This document shows positions 16,654 through 25,992 of a DNA stretch of 64,000 bases, piece after piece. A model generated the notes under the pieces. That model saw nothing but the letters and a program-made list of their open reading frames with translations, did no database searches and was not told the origin of the DNA. Within the stretch, counting starts at the first letter, position 1, and every line of letters begins with the position of its first letter. Source of the DNA: an uncultured Clostridia bacterium (GTDB lineage: Bacteria; Bacillota; Clostridia; TANB77; CAG-508); contig CAKPPO010000006.1 in assembly GCA_934177725.1 (NCBI GenBank), forward strand, positions 10,973 to 74,972, read 5' to 3'. Position numbers and translations under genes: made by a program.

Positions 16654-16744
16654 GGAGGCTTACCCAAGTGGTTGAAGGGGACAGTTTGCTAAACTGTTAG
16701 GGTTCGCAAGGGCCGCGAGGGTTCAAATCCCTCAGCTTCCGCCA
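16654..16744 (+). tRNA. tRNA-Ser (anticodon GCT)
   Basis: A class II tRNA with acceptor GGAGGCT/AGCTTCC, anticodon loop TTGCTAA (GCT), a long variable arm (TTAGGGTTCGCAAGGGCC), T loop GGTTCAAATCC and encoded CCA. 91 nt; it reads AGC/AGU. It follows tRNA-Ser(TGA) by 33 nt and is probably co-transcribed. Confidence 0.97.
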
Positions 16745-16745
16745 A

Positions 16746-16781
16746 AAAAATATAAGGTATTATTTACCTTATATTTTTTTT
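16746..16781 (+). terminator. Terminator after the tRNA-Ser pair
   Basis: ATATAAGGTA pairs with TACCTTATAT, followed by an uninterrupted T-run. Confidence 0.85.
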
Positions 16782-16820
16782 ATAAAATTATCTTATTTAT
16801 GAATAAATTAAAATAGTGTA

Positions 16821-18137
16821 TTATCTTTCTATGTCTTGATATCTTTGAGATATCAATTTATATAGTTCTACTAAGATATCACCTTTAATTTCAGTTTCAG
16901 ACTTTATAACAGGTATATTAATGTGTAAAAAATTATCTACATCTCCGGGATAACTTTTTATTACTCCATTTTGATAATGATTTAATAATCTTTCAAATTT
17001 TCTTATTAGTCCTTCAGTCTTTATTTCATTTATTAAATTTTGTTTATTATAATTATGGCTTAAGTGATTTTTTTGTGATTGATAAAATGATGGAAATTTA
17101 GAAATTTTATCTTTTGTCCAATAATCTTTAAAATTTTTAATAGTTGTTTTATTTCTTTTTCTATGATATTCATAGTCTAAAACATACATACAAGGAACTT
17201 CAATGTCTGTAATTCCCTCTTGATTTAAAATGTCAATAAAAATACTTAATGCTAATATGCTTTTAGGATCTACTTTTTCTCTGTATTCTTCAGATATACC
17301 ATTATTTAATTTATAAGATTTATTTCTAACTTTTTTATTTATATTAAGTTGTGTATAAGAGCTTTGAGATATATTTGTATTTTGTATAGAACCTATAGAA
17401 CAAACTCGTTTTCCATTTTTTTCATATATTCCATATCGTATAACAGGAAGCGTACAATGTGGTCTATCAAAAAGTTCTGTATTGTTATAATAAGCTTTAT
17501 CATAAATATTTATTTCTATTTCTCTAGAATTTTCATCCCATGTTCTTGAAATTCCATTTTTTATGCAAAGTATATTATTATCTAAAGATTTTAATTTTCC
17601 TATATAAGTTTCTTTATTATATTTCTCAAAAGTTGTATCTTTTAACATTTCTACTTGTTTTCTTAAGAATTCTTCAGGATTATTGAAATCTTCTGGTGTT
17701 GCTCTTAACCAAATTTGTTCAAAACAATTATTTTTTTCATATACAGCGAAACCTGTCATATTTGTTCTTAAAAAATACAATTCTATATCTTTTTCATAGA
17801 ATCTTCTTAGCTGTTCAAAGAAATCTTTATAATTATTTATTATCATTGCTGGTTGTATGCTATTACCATTTGATTTTTCTTTTATTCTTTGTAATATTAT
17901 TCTGTGCTTTTTTTCTAGGCTTGAAACAAAAGATTTATCGTTAAATTGATTTCTATAATTTGAAAGTGTTTTTTCTATAAATTCTATTGCCTCAGTTTCA
18001 GTAAAAATAAATCTAAAATTAGGTAATTCATCACTAAATAATAGTTTATATAGTGTTTCTGTTATAAATTCTCGTGTTACATTTTCAAATGTAGGTTTTA
18101 AACTATCTGCTATGGTTTGATTACTATTTAGAATCAT
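16821..18137 (-). CDS. Hypothetical protein, 438 residues, unrecognised family
   Basis: A long uninterrupted leftward frame just downstream of the tRNA pair, convergent with it. The protein is soluble-looking, with no signal peptide or membrane segment. It is rich in aromatic and charged residues, for example RYGIYEKNGKRVCSIGSIQN, VPCMYVLDYEYHRKRNKTTI and ILALSIFIDILNQEGITDIEVP. I recognise no catalytic motif. The C-terminal region (LHINIPVIKSETEIKGDILV) looks like a structured domain, so this is a real gene. It stands alone between a tRNA terminator and A+T-rich spacer DNA, a typical site for horizontally acquired genes. No function is assigned. Confidence 0.75.
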   Translation of the reverse strand: MILNSNQTIADSLKPTFENVTREFITETLYKLLFSDELPNFRFIFTETEAIEFIEKTLSNYRNQFNDKSFVSSLEKKHRIILQRIKEKSNGNSIQPAMIINNYKDFFEQLRRFYEKDIELYFLRTNMTGFAVYEKNNCFEQIWLRATPEDFNNPEEFLRKQVEMLKDTTFEKYNKETYIGKLKSLDNNILCIKNGISRTWDENSREIEINIYDKAYYNNTELFDRPHCTLPVIRYGIYEKNGKRVCSIGSIQNTNISQSSYTQLNINKKVRNKSYKLNNGISEEYREKVDPKSILALSIFIDILNQEGITDIEVPCMYVLDYEYHRKRNKTTIKNFKDYWTKDKISKFPSFYQSQKNHLSHNYNKQNLINEIKTEGLIRKFERLLNHYQNGVIKSYPGDVDNFLHINIPVIKSETEIKGDILVELYKLISQRYQDIER

Positions 18138-18418
18138 GTTCTTTACATTATCCTTTCTTTTATTTTGTAGCTATATATTATTATAACATAAAATTTAATA
18201 AATAGCATTATCTCTGTAAATAATGGAAAATAATAATCTAATAAATAAATAAAAAATAAATAATTAATAAAAAAAGAATAATTAAATAAAAAAAGAATAA
18301 TTAAGTAAAAATAAAATAATTAAATAAAAAATAAAATTAATTAGTAAAATAATAATTTATTTTATTGTAAAAAGAATAAATAAAAAAATATTTAATAAAA
18401 TTAATCAGGGTGATTTTT
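18138..18418. repeat. Low-complexity A+T tract with degenerate direct repeats
   Basis: From about 18225 to 18390 the sequence is made almost entirely of A and T with scattered G. A unit like AAAAAAGAATAATTAAATA recurs several times with drift (about 18269, 18289, 18310). No gene is seen. It also carries the divergent promoters of the flanking genes, which I could not place with confidence. Confidence 0.6.
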
Positions 18419-19294
18419 TTGAGTATAGGAATTTGTTTTGCAGGTGGTGGAATAAAAGGAGTTGCGCATATTGGAGCATTAAAGGCGCTTGAAGAAGAAA
18501 ATATAAAATTTGATTATATAGCGGGTACATCTTCTGGAAGTATAGTAGCCTGTTTATATTCTGTAGGATATAATTCAGATGAAATTTATGAAATATTTAA
18601 AAAATATATAAATAAAATTAATTACTTCGAAATAAAAAATGTAATCAAATTAATATTTGGAATTTTAATAAAAAGAAAAATAATAATTACAGGATTAAAT
18701 AGTGGTAAAAAAATAGAAAAATTAATTAATAAAGAATGTGCAAAAAAAGAAATAAATAATATTAATCAAATAAATAAAAATTTATTAATTCCATGTGTAA
18801 ATTTAAAAACAGGAGATGTATATATTTTTTCATCAATAAAAAATAGAAATAGAAAAGAATATTCAGATAATATTATTTATAAAAATAATATTAATATAGG
18901 AAAAGCAGTTAGGGCTAGTTGTAGCTATCCAGGAGTTTTTTCACCTTGCATAATTGAAGATAATTATATGGTAGATGGAGGAATAAGAGAAAATGTACCA
19001 TGGAAAGAATTAAAAGAATGTGGTGCACAAAAAGTAATTTCCATTGTTTTTCAAAACGAAATAAAAGAAAAAAATAAAATAGATATGTTTGATGTAATAA
19101 GTGGTTCAATGGAATTATTATGTAGGGAATTATCAAATTATGAATTAAATGGAGCAGATTATTTACTAAAAATAAAAACAAAAAATATTCAATTATTGGA
19201 CAAAACAAAATTAGATTATTTATATAATTTAGGATATATAGAAACAAAAGGGAAAATTAAACAAATAAAAGAATTAATAAACAATATTGCATAA
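18419..19294 (+). CDS. Patatin-like phospholipase / acyl hydrolase (RssA type)
   Basis: About 291 residues. The start is taken as TTG 18419 because AGGGTGA lies 6-7 nt upstream; a GTG at 18410 overlaps that RBS. The patatin signature is clear: oxyanion loop FAGGGIKGVAHIGALKALEE, nucleophile elbow GTSSGS, and the catalytic Asp in MVDGGIREN (DGG motif). These are Ser-Asp dyad lipid acyl hydrolases; the bacterial RssA/YlbK-type proteins have mostly unknown substrates. There is no signal peptide, so it acts in the cytoplasm or at the inner membrane face. It is followed 41 nt later by the DUF898 gene, possibly as an operon. Confidence 0.9.
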   Translation: MSIGICFAGGGIKGVAHIGALKALEEENIKFDYIAGTSSGSIVACLYSVGYNSDEIYEIFKKYINKINYFEIKNVIKLIFGILIKRKIIITGLNSGKKIEKLINKECAKKEINNINQINKNLLIPCVNLKTGDVYIFSSIKNRNRKEYSDNIIYKNNINIGKAVRASCSYPGVFSPCIIEDNYMVDGGIRENVPWKELKECGAQKVISIVFQNEIKEKNKIDMFDVISGSMELLCRELSNYELNGADYLLKIKTKNIQLLDKTKLDYLYNLGYIETKGKIKQIKELINNIA

Positions 19295-19335
19295 ATAGAT
19301 GATATAATATATAATCAAAAAAAAGGGGAAATTTT

Positions 19336-20610
19336 ATGGAGAAAAAAGAGGTAAAAGAAGAACTAACAAAAGTAGAAAAAGATAATAATTTTGAAGAAGT
19401 AAAAGTTAATTATCAAGAAGTTGAATTAGAAAAGAAACAAGTAAGAACAGATTCATATTTTGATGGTGGATTGTTAGAATTAATTGGATGGAGAATATTA
19501 AGCTTTTTAATAAAAACAATAACATTAGGAATTGGTGCTCCATGGGCTGATTGTATGTTATATTCATATCAATTTAAACATACAGTATATAATGGTAAAA
19601 GATTAAAATTTGAGGGTACAGGTGGAGATTTATTTGTAAATAGATTTATATGGATATTTTTAACTATTATAACATTAGGAATATATGGCTTTTTTGTACC
19701 AGTAAAGAAAACAAAATGGGTAATATCTAATTTACATTTTGAAGATGAAGATCATAAAAAAGAAGAAAGCTTTTTTGATGGAAAAACAATTCAATTAATA
19801 GGAGTAAATATACTTTGTAAAATATTAAATTTAATCAGTTTTGGTATATTATATCCTTTCACAATTTGTTTTAAATATAGATGGATAAATAAACATACTA
19901 TTATAAATAGAAAAAGATTAGCTTTTGATGGAAAAGCAATTTCTTTATTTGGAAGATATATTTTATGGTGGTTCTTAACAATAATAACTTTTGGTATATT
20001 TGGTTTATGGTTACCAATAGAAATGTTAAAATGGCAATCTAAAAATACACATATTAAAGTAGTTGGAGAAGTGGAACAAAAAGATAAGTCATTATATATA
20101 ATAATTCCAATAGTTATTATTTGTATAATAGTATTAAGTTGTGTATTACCAACACTTTTACTTAAAATTAATTTTTCTGATATAAAGTCAGGAGAATTTG
20201 GAGAAAAATTTGAAGAAGTATTTGAAGGATTTTCAAATAATGATAATGGAAGAGGAGAAAGAAGAACATTATCAGATGTAAGTACAGGTTATATAGATAC
20301 AATTTCAACAGTACAGGAAAATAATAAATATCCATCTGCGGAAGAAGTAGCAGGCAATTACGGAGCTAGAGTATTTGTAAATGGAAATGAAGCTTGGGGA
20401 GAAATAAGCATACAAAATAAAAATGGAAAGCTTGTGTATGATAAATATGAGATAAATTATGATAGATCTCTAGGATATGGTGAAGGTTCTGTAGGAGATT
20501 CAAAAATATCTATTTATTGTAAATATAAAGAAGATTATATATCAGTTGAAATTTCAATACAAGATGGAAATGAAGAAACTTATATTATAGCTGATGGTGG
20601 AGTATATTAA
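19336..20610 (+). CDS. DUF898/YjgN-like membrane protein with two tandem repeats
   Basis: 424 residues. Residues about 30-230 hold two copies of a DUF898-like unit: SYFDGGLLELIGWRILSFLI...RLKFEGTGGDLFVNR, then SFFDGKTIQLIGVNILCKIL...RLAFDGKAISLFGR. Each is followed by an ITLGIYGF/ITFGIFGL helix. A further membrane helix (SLYIIIPIVIICIIVLSCVL, about 252-272) precedes a roughly 145-residue soluble C-terminal domain, probably extracytoplasmic, reading NYGARVFVNGNEAWGEISIQ. The role of DUF898 proteins is not established. The N-terminal 30 residues are highly charged. It sits between the patatin gene and a bidirectional terminator. Confidence 0.8.
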   Translation: MEKKEVKEELTKVEKDNNFEEVKVNYQEVELEKKQVRTDSYFDGGLLELIGWRILSFLIKTITLGIGAPWADCMLYSYQFKHTVYNGKRLKFEGTGGDLFVNRFIWIFLTIITLGIYGFFVPVKKTKWVISNLHFEDEDHKKEESFFDGKTIQLIGVNILCKILNLISFGILYPFTICFKYRWINKHTIINRKRLAFDGKAISLFGRYILWWFLTIITFGIFGLWLPIEMLKWQSKNTHIKVVGEVEQKDKSLYIIIPIVIICIIVLSCVLPTLLLKINFSDIKSGEFGEKFEEVFEGFSNNDNGRGERRTLSDVSTGYIDTISTVQENNKYPSAEEVAGNYGARVFVNGNEAWGEISIQNKNGKLVYDKYEINYDRSLGYGEGSVGDSKISIYCKYKEDYISVEISIQDGNEETYIIADGGVY

Positions 20611-20613
20611 AAT

Positions 20614-20652
20614 AAAAAAATGTTGATATAAAATTAATATCAACATTTTTAT
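20614..20652. terminator. Bidirectional terminator between convergent genes
   Basis: AAAATGTTGATAT and ATATCAACATTTTT form a long stem with A- and T-runs on both sides, suitable for ending both the DUF898 gene (+) and the activase-like gene (-). Confidence 0.85.
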
Positions 20653-20669
20653 TTTGTAAAAAATAATAA

Positions 20670-23600
20670 TTAATTATTATTTATTGTTTCTTTTTTATCT
20701 GTTTCATCTGTAACATTTTCTTTATTAATCGCAATTTTTGAATTTTGTTTATTTTTTAGATTATCTTTTGCTACAGTCATTAATAATTTAATTCTATTTG
20801 TTTGATTTGCTTCGCTTGCACCTGGGTCATAATCTATAGGTGAAATATTTGCTTCAGGATATTTGTTTCTAATAGTTTTTATAACACCCTTTCCTACAAC
20901 ATGGTTTGGAAGACAAGCAAATGGTTGAACACAAACAATATTTGTAATGCCATGTTCCATATATTCAATCATTTCAGCCGTTAAAAACCATCCTTCACCA
21001 GTTTGATTTCCTATAGATAAAACATCTTTAACTTGTTCTTCTAAATGCCATATATCACAAGGTTGTAAATAACCTTTTTTAGAATTAGCTAAAGCTATAC
21101 GCATATCTTTTTCTAAAATATCAATTAATTTAATTGCTGTTTTAAATATTTTTGCTTTAAATTTATCTGTTTTTATTAATTGATTAAATGTAATTTTATG
21201 TGTTGCAATAAATTTAACAAATCCCATAAAGTCTGGTAATATTACTTCTGCACCTTCTTCTTCTAATTTGTTTGCAACAAAATTATTTCCGAAAGGATGA
21301 TATTTAATTAATACTTCTCCAACAATTCCTACTTTAGGTTTTTCTACAGAAGTATCTAATTCTATTTTTTCAAAATCATTTACAATATCATAAATACTTT
21401 GTTTAAATTCTTTCATAGTAGATTTTTCTACCATTTTTTTGCATTTATCCATCCACGTATTAAATAATTTTTCTGTTTCACCTTTATTTATTTCATACGC
21501 TCTATTTTTTGTAAGCATTTTTTGAAGTAAATCTGAGTAAATAACACATTTTAATAATTTTTCAATTAAAGGAATTGTTATTTTAAATCCCGGCATTTTT
21601 TCCATACCAACAACATTAAATGATATAACAGGAACTTTTTCAAAGCCAGCATCTTTTAATGCTTTACGGATAAATCCTATGTAGTTTGTTGCTCTACATC
21701 CGCCACCTGTTTGTGACATTATTAAAGCAGTTCTATCTAAATCATATTTTCCTGATTGAAGTGCTTCTATCATTTGACCGGTTGTTAAAATTGAAGGATA
21801 ACAAGCGTCATTATTTACGTATTTTAAACCTGTTTCTACAGTATGATCTGTACAATTTCTTAAAAGTTCTACTTTATAACCGCAAGAACGTACAGCAGAT
21901 TCAATTAATTCAAAATGAATTGGTGCCATTTGTGGAATTAATATTGTGTAATCTTTTTTCATATCTTTTGTGAATATTACTTTATTACATTCATAATTTC
22001 CATTTGAAACTTCTTTTTGTAATGTTTCACGTTTTTTCATACTAGCTAAAAGTGAACGAATACGAATACGTACAGCACCTAAATTATTAATTTCATCTAT
22101 TTTAATTAAAGTATACATTTTATTATAGCTTGATAAAATTTCTTCAACTTGATCTGTTGTAACAGCATCTACACCGCAACCAAATGAATTTAATTGTACT
22201 AATTCTAAATTATCTTGTTTTCCAACAAAATCTGCTGCAGCATATAATCTTGCATGATATACCCATTGATCTACAACTCTTAAAGGACGTTTTGCTTCTG
22301 CTAAATGTGAAACACTATCTTCTGTTAAGACACATAGTCCTAAAGAAGTAATTAAAGTATCAATTCCATGGTTTATTTCAGGGTCTGTATGATAAGGTCT
22401 TCCTGCTAATACAATACCATGTAATTTATTTTCATTAATATATTTTAATGTTTCTTCACCTTTTTTACGTATGTCATTTTTGTAATTCTGATATTCTTCT
22501 TCAGCTTTTTGGGCTGCTTGTAATAACTCTTTTTTAGTAAAATTATATTCTTTAAATTCAGGTAAATCCATTATAGTTTCAGCTAAAGTTTTTGCTTCAA
22601 AAGGTAAAAATGGATTTAAGAATTTAATATTTTTATCTTTTAATTCTTCTACATTATTTTTTAATACTTCAGAATATGAAATTACTATAGGACAATTATA
22701 ATGATTATCTGCTTTTTCATATTCTTTTCTAGAATAAGGTACACAAGGGTAAAAAATTGTATTAATTCCTTGTTTTATTAAACTTACAATATGACCATGT
22801 GAAAGTTTAGCAGGGAAACATACAGATTCAGAAGGCATAGATTCCATACCTTTTTCGTATGTTTTTCTATTACTCTTTTCTGAAAGTATTACCCTAAATC
22901 CTAAATTTGTAAGGAAAGTAAACCAAAATGGATAATCTTCATACATATTTAAAACTCTAGGGATACCTATTGTTCCACGTGTTGCTTTTTCTTCTGGTAA
23001 AGGTTCATAACTAAATAATCTTTCATATTTATATTTCATTACATTTGGTAAATCTTTTTTCTCTGAAAGGTTTCCGGCACCTTTTTCACAACGATTTCCA
23101 GAAATATATTTTGAACCATTGCTAAATTTATTTATTGTAAGTAAACAATGATTTTCACATCCATTGCAACGTACATGTGAAGTTGTTATTTCTAGTTTAT
23201 CTAAATCTTCTAAACCTAAAATAGTTGAGTGATATTCCATATCTAAATTTGCTTCATATTGTTCTTTAGAAAGAAGTGCTGCTCCGTAAGCACCCATTAA
23301 GCCTGCAATATCTGGTCTTACAACATTTCTTCCAACTATTAATTCAAAGGCACGAAGTACAGCATCATTATAGAATGTTCCACCTTGAACAACTATGTGT
23401 GCGCCAAGTGTTTTAACATCTCTAACTTTCATAACTTTTTGAATAGCATTTTTTATAACTGAATAAGAAAGTCCAGCAGAAATATCTCCAACACTATATC
23501 CTTCTTTTTGTGCTTGTTTAATTTTAGAATTCATAAATACTGTACAACGAGAACCTAAGTCTACGGGTCTTCTTGCTTCTAGTGCACTTTCAACAAATTC

Positions 23601-24995
23601 TTCAATAGAAAGATTTAAGCTTTTGGCAAATGTTTCTATAAAAGAACCACATCCTGAAGAACAAGCTTCATTAAGCATAATATTATCTATAGCACCATTT
23701 TTCATTTTTATATATTTCATGTCTTGACCGCCAATGTCAACTATACTAGTTACATTTGGCATAAATTCTTTTGCAGCTGTATAATGAGCTATTGTTTCTA
23801 TCTCATTTAAATCTACGTTTAAAGCAGTTTGTATTAATTTTTCACCATAACCTGTAACGCCACTATACCTAATAGTGCAAGTTTCAGGCAATTCAGTATA
23901 TAGTTTTTTTAGCATTTTTATAACACTTTGAAGAGGATTTCCTTCATTACTTCCATATAAAGAATATAATAAAGTTCCTTCATTATCTATTACTACCAAT
24001 TTTGTAGTAGTAGAACCTGCATCAATTCCTATAAAAATATCTCCACTAAAATCTTTTAGATTAGCTTTTTTTACTTTATCTTTTTCATGTCTAGTTTTAA
24101 ATTCTTCATATTCAACATCTGTTTTAAATAAAGGAGCTAGAGGATTTGTAGTATCATCATGTGAATTTCTTAATACTTCTATTTTACTTTTTAATTTTTC
24201 ATTAGAAATAGGTTTTGTATTTAAAGAATCTAAAGCTGCTCCTTTTGCAACTAGTAAATGAGCTTCTTCTGGAACAACAACGTGATTATCATCTAAATGT
24301 AAAGTTTCAATAAATCTATTTCTAAGTTCAGATAAATAATTTAAAGGGCCACCTAAAAATGCTACTGTTCCACGTATTGGTCTACCACAGGCTAAACCAC
24401 TTATTGTTTGATTTATAACTGCTTGAAAGATAGAAACAGCAATATCTTCTTTTGCAGCACCTTCATTAAGTAATGGTTGTATATCAGTTTTTGCAAATAC
24501 ACCGCAACGAGAAGCTATTGGGTAAATCATTTTATAATTTTTAGCAAGTTCATTTAAACCAGCTGTATCTGTATTTAAAAGTGAAGCCATTTGGTCTATA
24601 AAAGCCCCTGTACCACCTGCGCAAGTACCATTCATACGTTGTTCTATCGATTTATCAAAATATATAATTTTTGCATCTTCTCCACCAAGTTCTATTACGA
24701 CATCTGTTTGTGGAATATATTTTTCTACTGCTCTTTTACAAGAAACAACTTCTTGAATAAATGGCAAGTCTAAAAATTTAGCAGCAGACATTGCACCAGA
24801 ACCAGTTAAGGCAACTGTAAATAGAGAATCTTTATATGTATTTATTAAATCATCTAAAACATTGCAAACAGTGTTTTTCGTGTCTGAAAAATGTCTTTGA
24901 TAATTTCTATATATAATATTTAGGTTTTCATCCATTACTATTATTTTTACTGTTGTAGACCCAACGTCTAATCCAACATGTAATAATTTGTTCAT
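20670..24995 (-). CDS. Giant 2-hydroxyacyl-CoA dehydratase activase-like protein (BadF/BcrA ATPase + DUF2229 + HgdB-like)
   Basis: 1441 residues, intact. It carries two ASKHA ATPase modules of the HgdC/BadF type: HVGLDVGSTTVKIIVMDENL at the N-terminus and FIGIDAGSTTTKLVVIDNEG near residue 325. Each has the GGTGAFIDQ or GCGSFIE cysteine-containing loop typical of archerase [4Fe-4S] binding. A DUF2229 region follows (RCNGCENHCLLTINKFSNGS, GIPRVLNMYEDYPFWFTFLT). The C-terminal HgdB-like part includes NNDACYPSILTTGQ and SQTGGGCRATNY. Family knowledge: activases drive ATP-dependent electron transfer to dehydratases. These giant fusions are common in anaerobes, and their substrate is unknown. It is monocistronic with its own promoter. 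AAGGAG precedes the ATG. Confidence 0.92.
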   Translation of the reverse strand: MNKLLHVGLDVGSTTVKIIVMDENLNIIYRNYQRHFSDTKNTVCNVLDDLINTYKDSLFTVALTGSGAMSAAKFLDLPFIQEVVSCKRAVEKYIPQTDVVIELGGEDAKIIYFDKSIEQRMNGTCAGGTGAFIDQMASLLNTDTAGLNELAKNYKMIYPIASRCGVFAKTDIQPLLNEGAAKEDIAVSIFQAVINQTISGLACGRPIRGTVAFLGGPLNYLSELRNRFIETLHLDDNHVVVPEEAHLLVAKGAALDSLNTKPISNEKLKSKIEVLRNSHDDTTNPLAPLFKTDVEYEEFKTRHEKDKVKKANLKDFSGDIFIGIDAGSTTTKLVVIDNEGTLLYSLYGSNEGNPLQSVIKMLKKLYTELPETCTIRYSGVTGYGEKLIQTALNVDLNEIETIAHYTAAKEFMPNVTSIVDIGGQDMKYIKMKNGAIDNIMLNEACSSGCGSFIETFAKSLNLSIEEFVESALEARRPVDLGSRCTVFMNSKIKQAQKEGYSVGDISAGLSYSVIKNAIQKVMKVRDVKTLGAHIVVQGGTFYNDAVLRAFELIVGRNVVRPDIAGLMGAYGAALLSKEQYEANLDMEYHSTILGLEDLDKLEITTSHVRCNGCENHCLLTINKFSNGSKYISGNRCEKGAGNLSEKKDLPNVMKYKYERLFSYEPLPEEKATRGTIGIPRVLNMYEDYPFWFTFLTNLGFRVILSEKSNRKTYEKGMESMPSESVCFPAKLSHGHIVSLIKQGINTIFYPCVPYSRKEYEKADNHYNCPIVISYSEVLKNNVEELKDKNIKFLNPFLPFEAKTLAETIMDLPEFKEYNFTKKELLQAAQKAEEEYQNYKNDIRKKGEETLKYINENKLHGIVLAGRPYHTDPEINHGIDTLITSLGLCVLTEDSVSHLAEAKRPLRVVDQWVYHARLYAAADFVGKQDNLELVQLNSFGCGVDAVTTDQVEEILSSYNKMYTLIKIDEINNLGAVRIRIRSLLASMKKRETLQKEVSNGNYECNKVIFTKDMKKDYTILIPQMAPIHFELIESAVRSCGYKVELLRNCTDHTVETGLKYVNNDACYPSILTTGQMIEALQSGKYDLDRTALIMSQTGGGCRATNYIGFIRKALKDAGFEKVPVISFNVVGMEKMPGFKITIPLIEKLLKCVIYSDLLQKMLTKNRAYEINKGETEKLFNTWMDKCKKMVEKSTMKEFKQSIYDIVNDFEKIELDTSVEKPKVGIVGEVLIKYHPFGNNFVANKLEEEGAEVILPDFMGFVKFIATHKITFNQLIKTDKFKAKIFKTAIKLIDILEKDMRIALANSKKGYLQPCDIWHLEEQVKDVLSIGNQTGEGWFLTAEMIEYMEHGITNIVCVQPFACLPNHVVGKGVIKTIRNKYPEANISPIDYDPGASEANQTNRIKLLMTVAKDNLKNKQNSKIAINKENVTDETDKKETINNN

Positions 24996-25043
24996 TTTTT
25001 TCTCCTTCTGTTTTACTTTAAAACTCTATAAAATTCAACACTA

Positions 25044-25072
25044 ATTTTATACGGAAATCGCTATTTTGTCAA
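25044..25072 (-). promoter_or_regulatory. Promoter of the activase-like gene
   Basis: On the minus strand TTGACA (25067-25072), 17 nt, TAAAAT (25044-25049), about 50 nt upstream of the start codon. Confidence 0.8.
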
Positions 25073-25286
25073 ACATTTTAACAGAAAATTCACAAAGGAA
25101 AAATGTGGTAAAATAAAAGTTTAAAAAAGAAAAAAATTAATAAAATTTATAATAAAAATAAAAAATTCACTATAGCAAATTTTTATATAAATATATTTTT
25201 AAAATTAAGTAATAAAAAATAATTTGTTGTTCTAAAATAAACTTGTCTAACATAAAAATTAAAAAAAGAAAAAAGGAGAAAATAAA

Positions 25287-25844
25287 ATGTTAGATTGGAA
25301 AAGAATTATAATTATTTTAGTTTTTATTATTTTAATTATTGGAATTATAACAGGAGTGTATTTTATAGTAAAAAATAAAAATACAGAAAAAGAAATGACA
25401 GAATATACTCCACAAGAAGAAATATCAGAAGAACAAATGAGACAAACAATGGTATCGCTATATTTTAAAAATGATAATGGATTAATTCCAGAAGCAAGAT
25501 TAATAGATGTAAAAGAATTAATAAATAATCCATACGAAAAAATATTAAATATGTTAATACAAGGTCCTAAAAACGAAAATTTGAAAAAAACGATTCCAGA
25601 AGGAACAAAAATTAATAGAATAGAAAAAGAAGGAGAAAACTTAATTATTGACTTTTCATCAGAATTTATAGAAAAACATATAGGAGGAGAACTAGAGGAA
25701 AAATTGACAATTCAATCTATTGTAAAGACTGTAACAGAATTAACAGAAATTAATGGAATAAAAATAAAAATAAATGGTGAAGATAATAAGGAATTTAAGG
25801 ATGGAAAAATAAAATTTGATAAAATATTTAATAGAGATTTTTAA
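25287..25844 (+). CDS. Membrane-anchored GerM-domain protein
   Basis: 185 residues. An N-terminal transmembrane anchor (residues 6-28, IIIILVFIILIIGIITGVYF) and a short charged spacer precede a GerMN domain: VSLYFKNDNGLIPEARLI, MLIQGPKNENLKKTIPEGT, LIIDFSSEFIEKHIGGELEE and QSIVKTVTELTEINGIKI. GerM of B. subtilis is needed for sporulation and germination and pairs with the SpoIIIAH/SpoIIQ region. Here there is one GerMN copy rather than two and a TM anchor instead of a lipobox. AAGGAG precedes the ATG. A strong terminator follows, so it is a single-gene unit. The sporulation role is inferred from the family. Confidence 0.85.
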   Translation: MLDWKRIIIILVFIILIIGIITGVYFIVKNKNTEKEMTEYTPQEEISEEQMRQTMVSLYFKNDNGLIPEARLIDVKELINNPYEKILNMLIQGPKNENLKKTIPEGTKINRIEKEGENLIIDFSSEFIEKHIGGELEEKLTIQSIVKTVTELTEINGIKIKINGEDNKEFKDGKIKFDKIFNRDF

Positions 25845-25852
25845 ATAAAAAG

Positions 25853-25891
25853 AATAAGAATTAATTTTAATAAATTAATTCTTATTTTTTT
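25853..25891 (+). terminator. Terminator after the GerM-domain gene
   Basis: AATAAGAATTAATTT (25853-25867) pairs perfectly with AAATTAATTCTTATT (25872-25886), followed by a T7 run. Confidence 0.9.
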
Positions 25892-25992
25892 ACTATTAAT
25901 AAAAAAATGATAAAATATAAAAATATTTATTTAATAAATAAAACTATAAAATAAATAAAAAGATATTTATTATTTTTATAAATATTTTCTAT

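Noticed and set aside
18225..18390. Possible CRISPR-like or iteron array
   Set aside because: The repeat unit is degenerate, contiguous and nearly pure A/T, without constant repeats and unique spacers.
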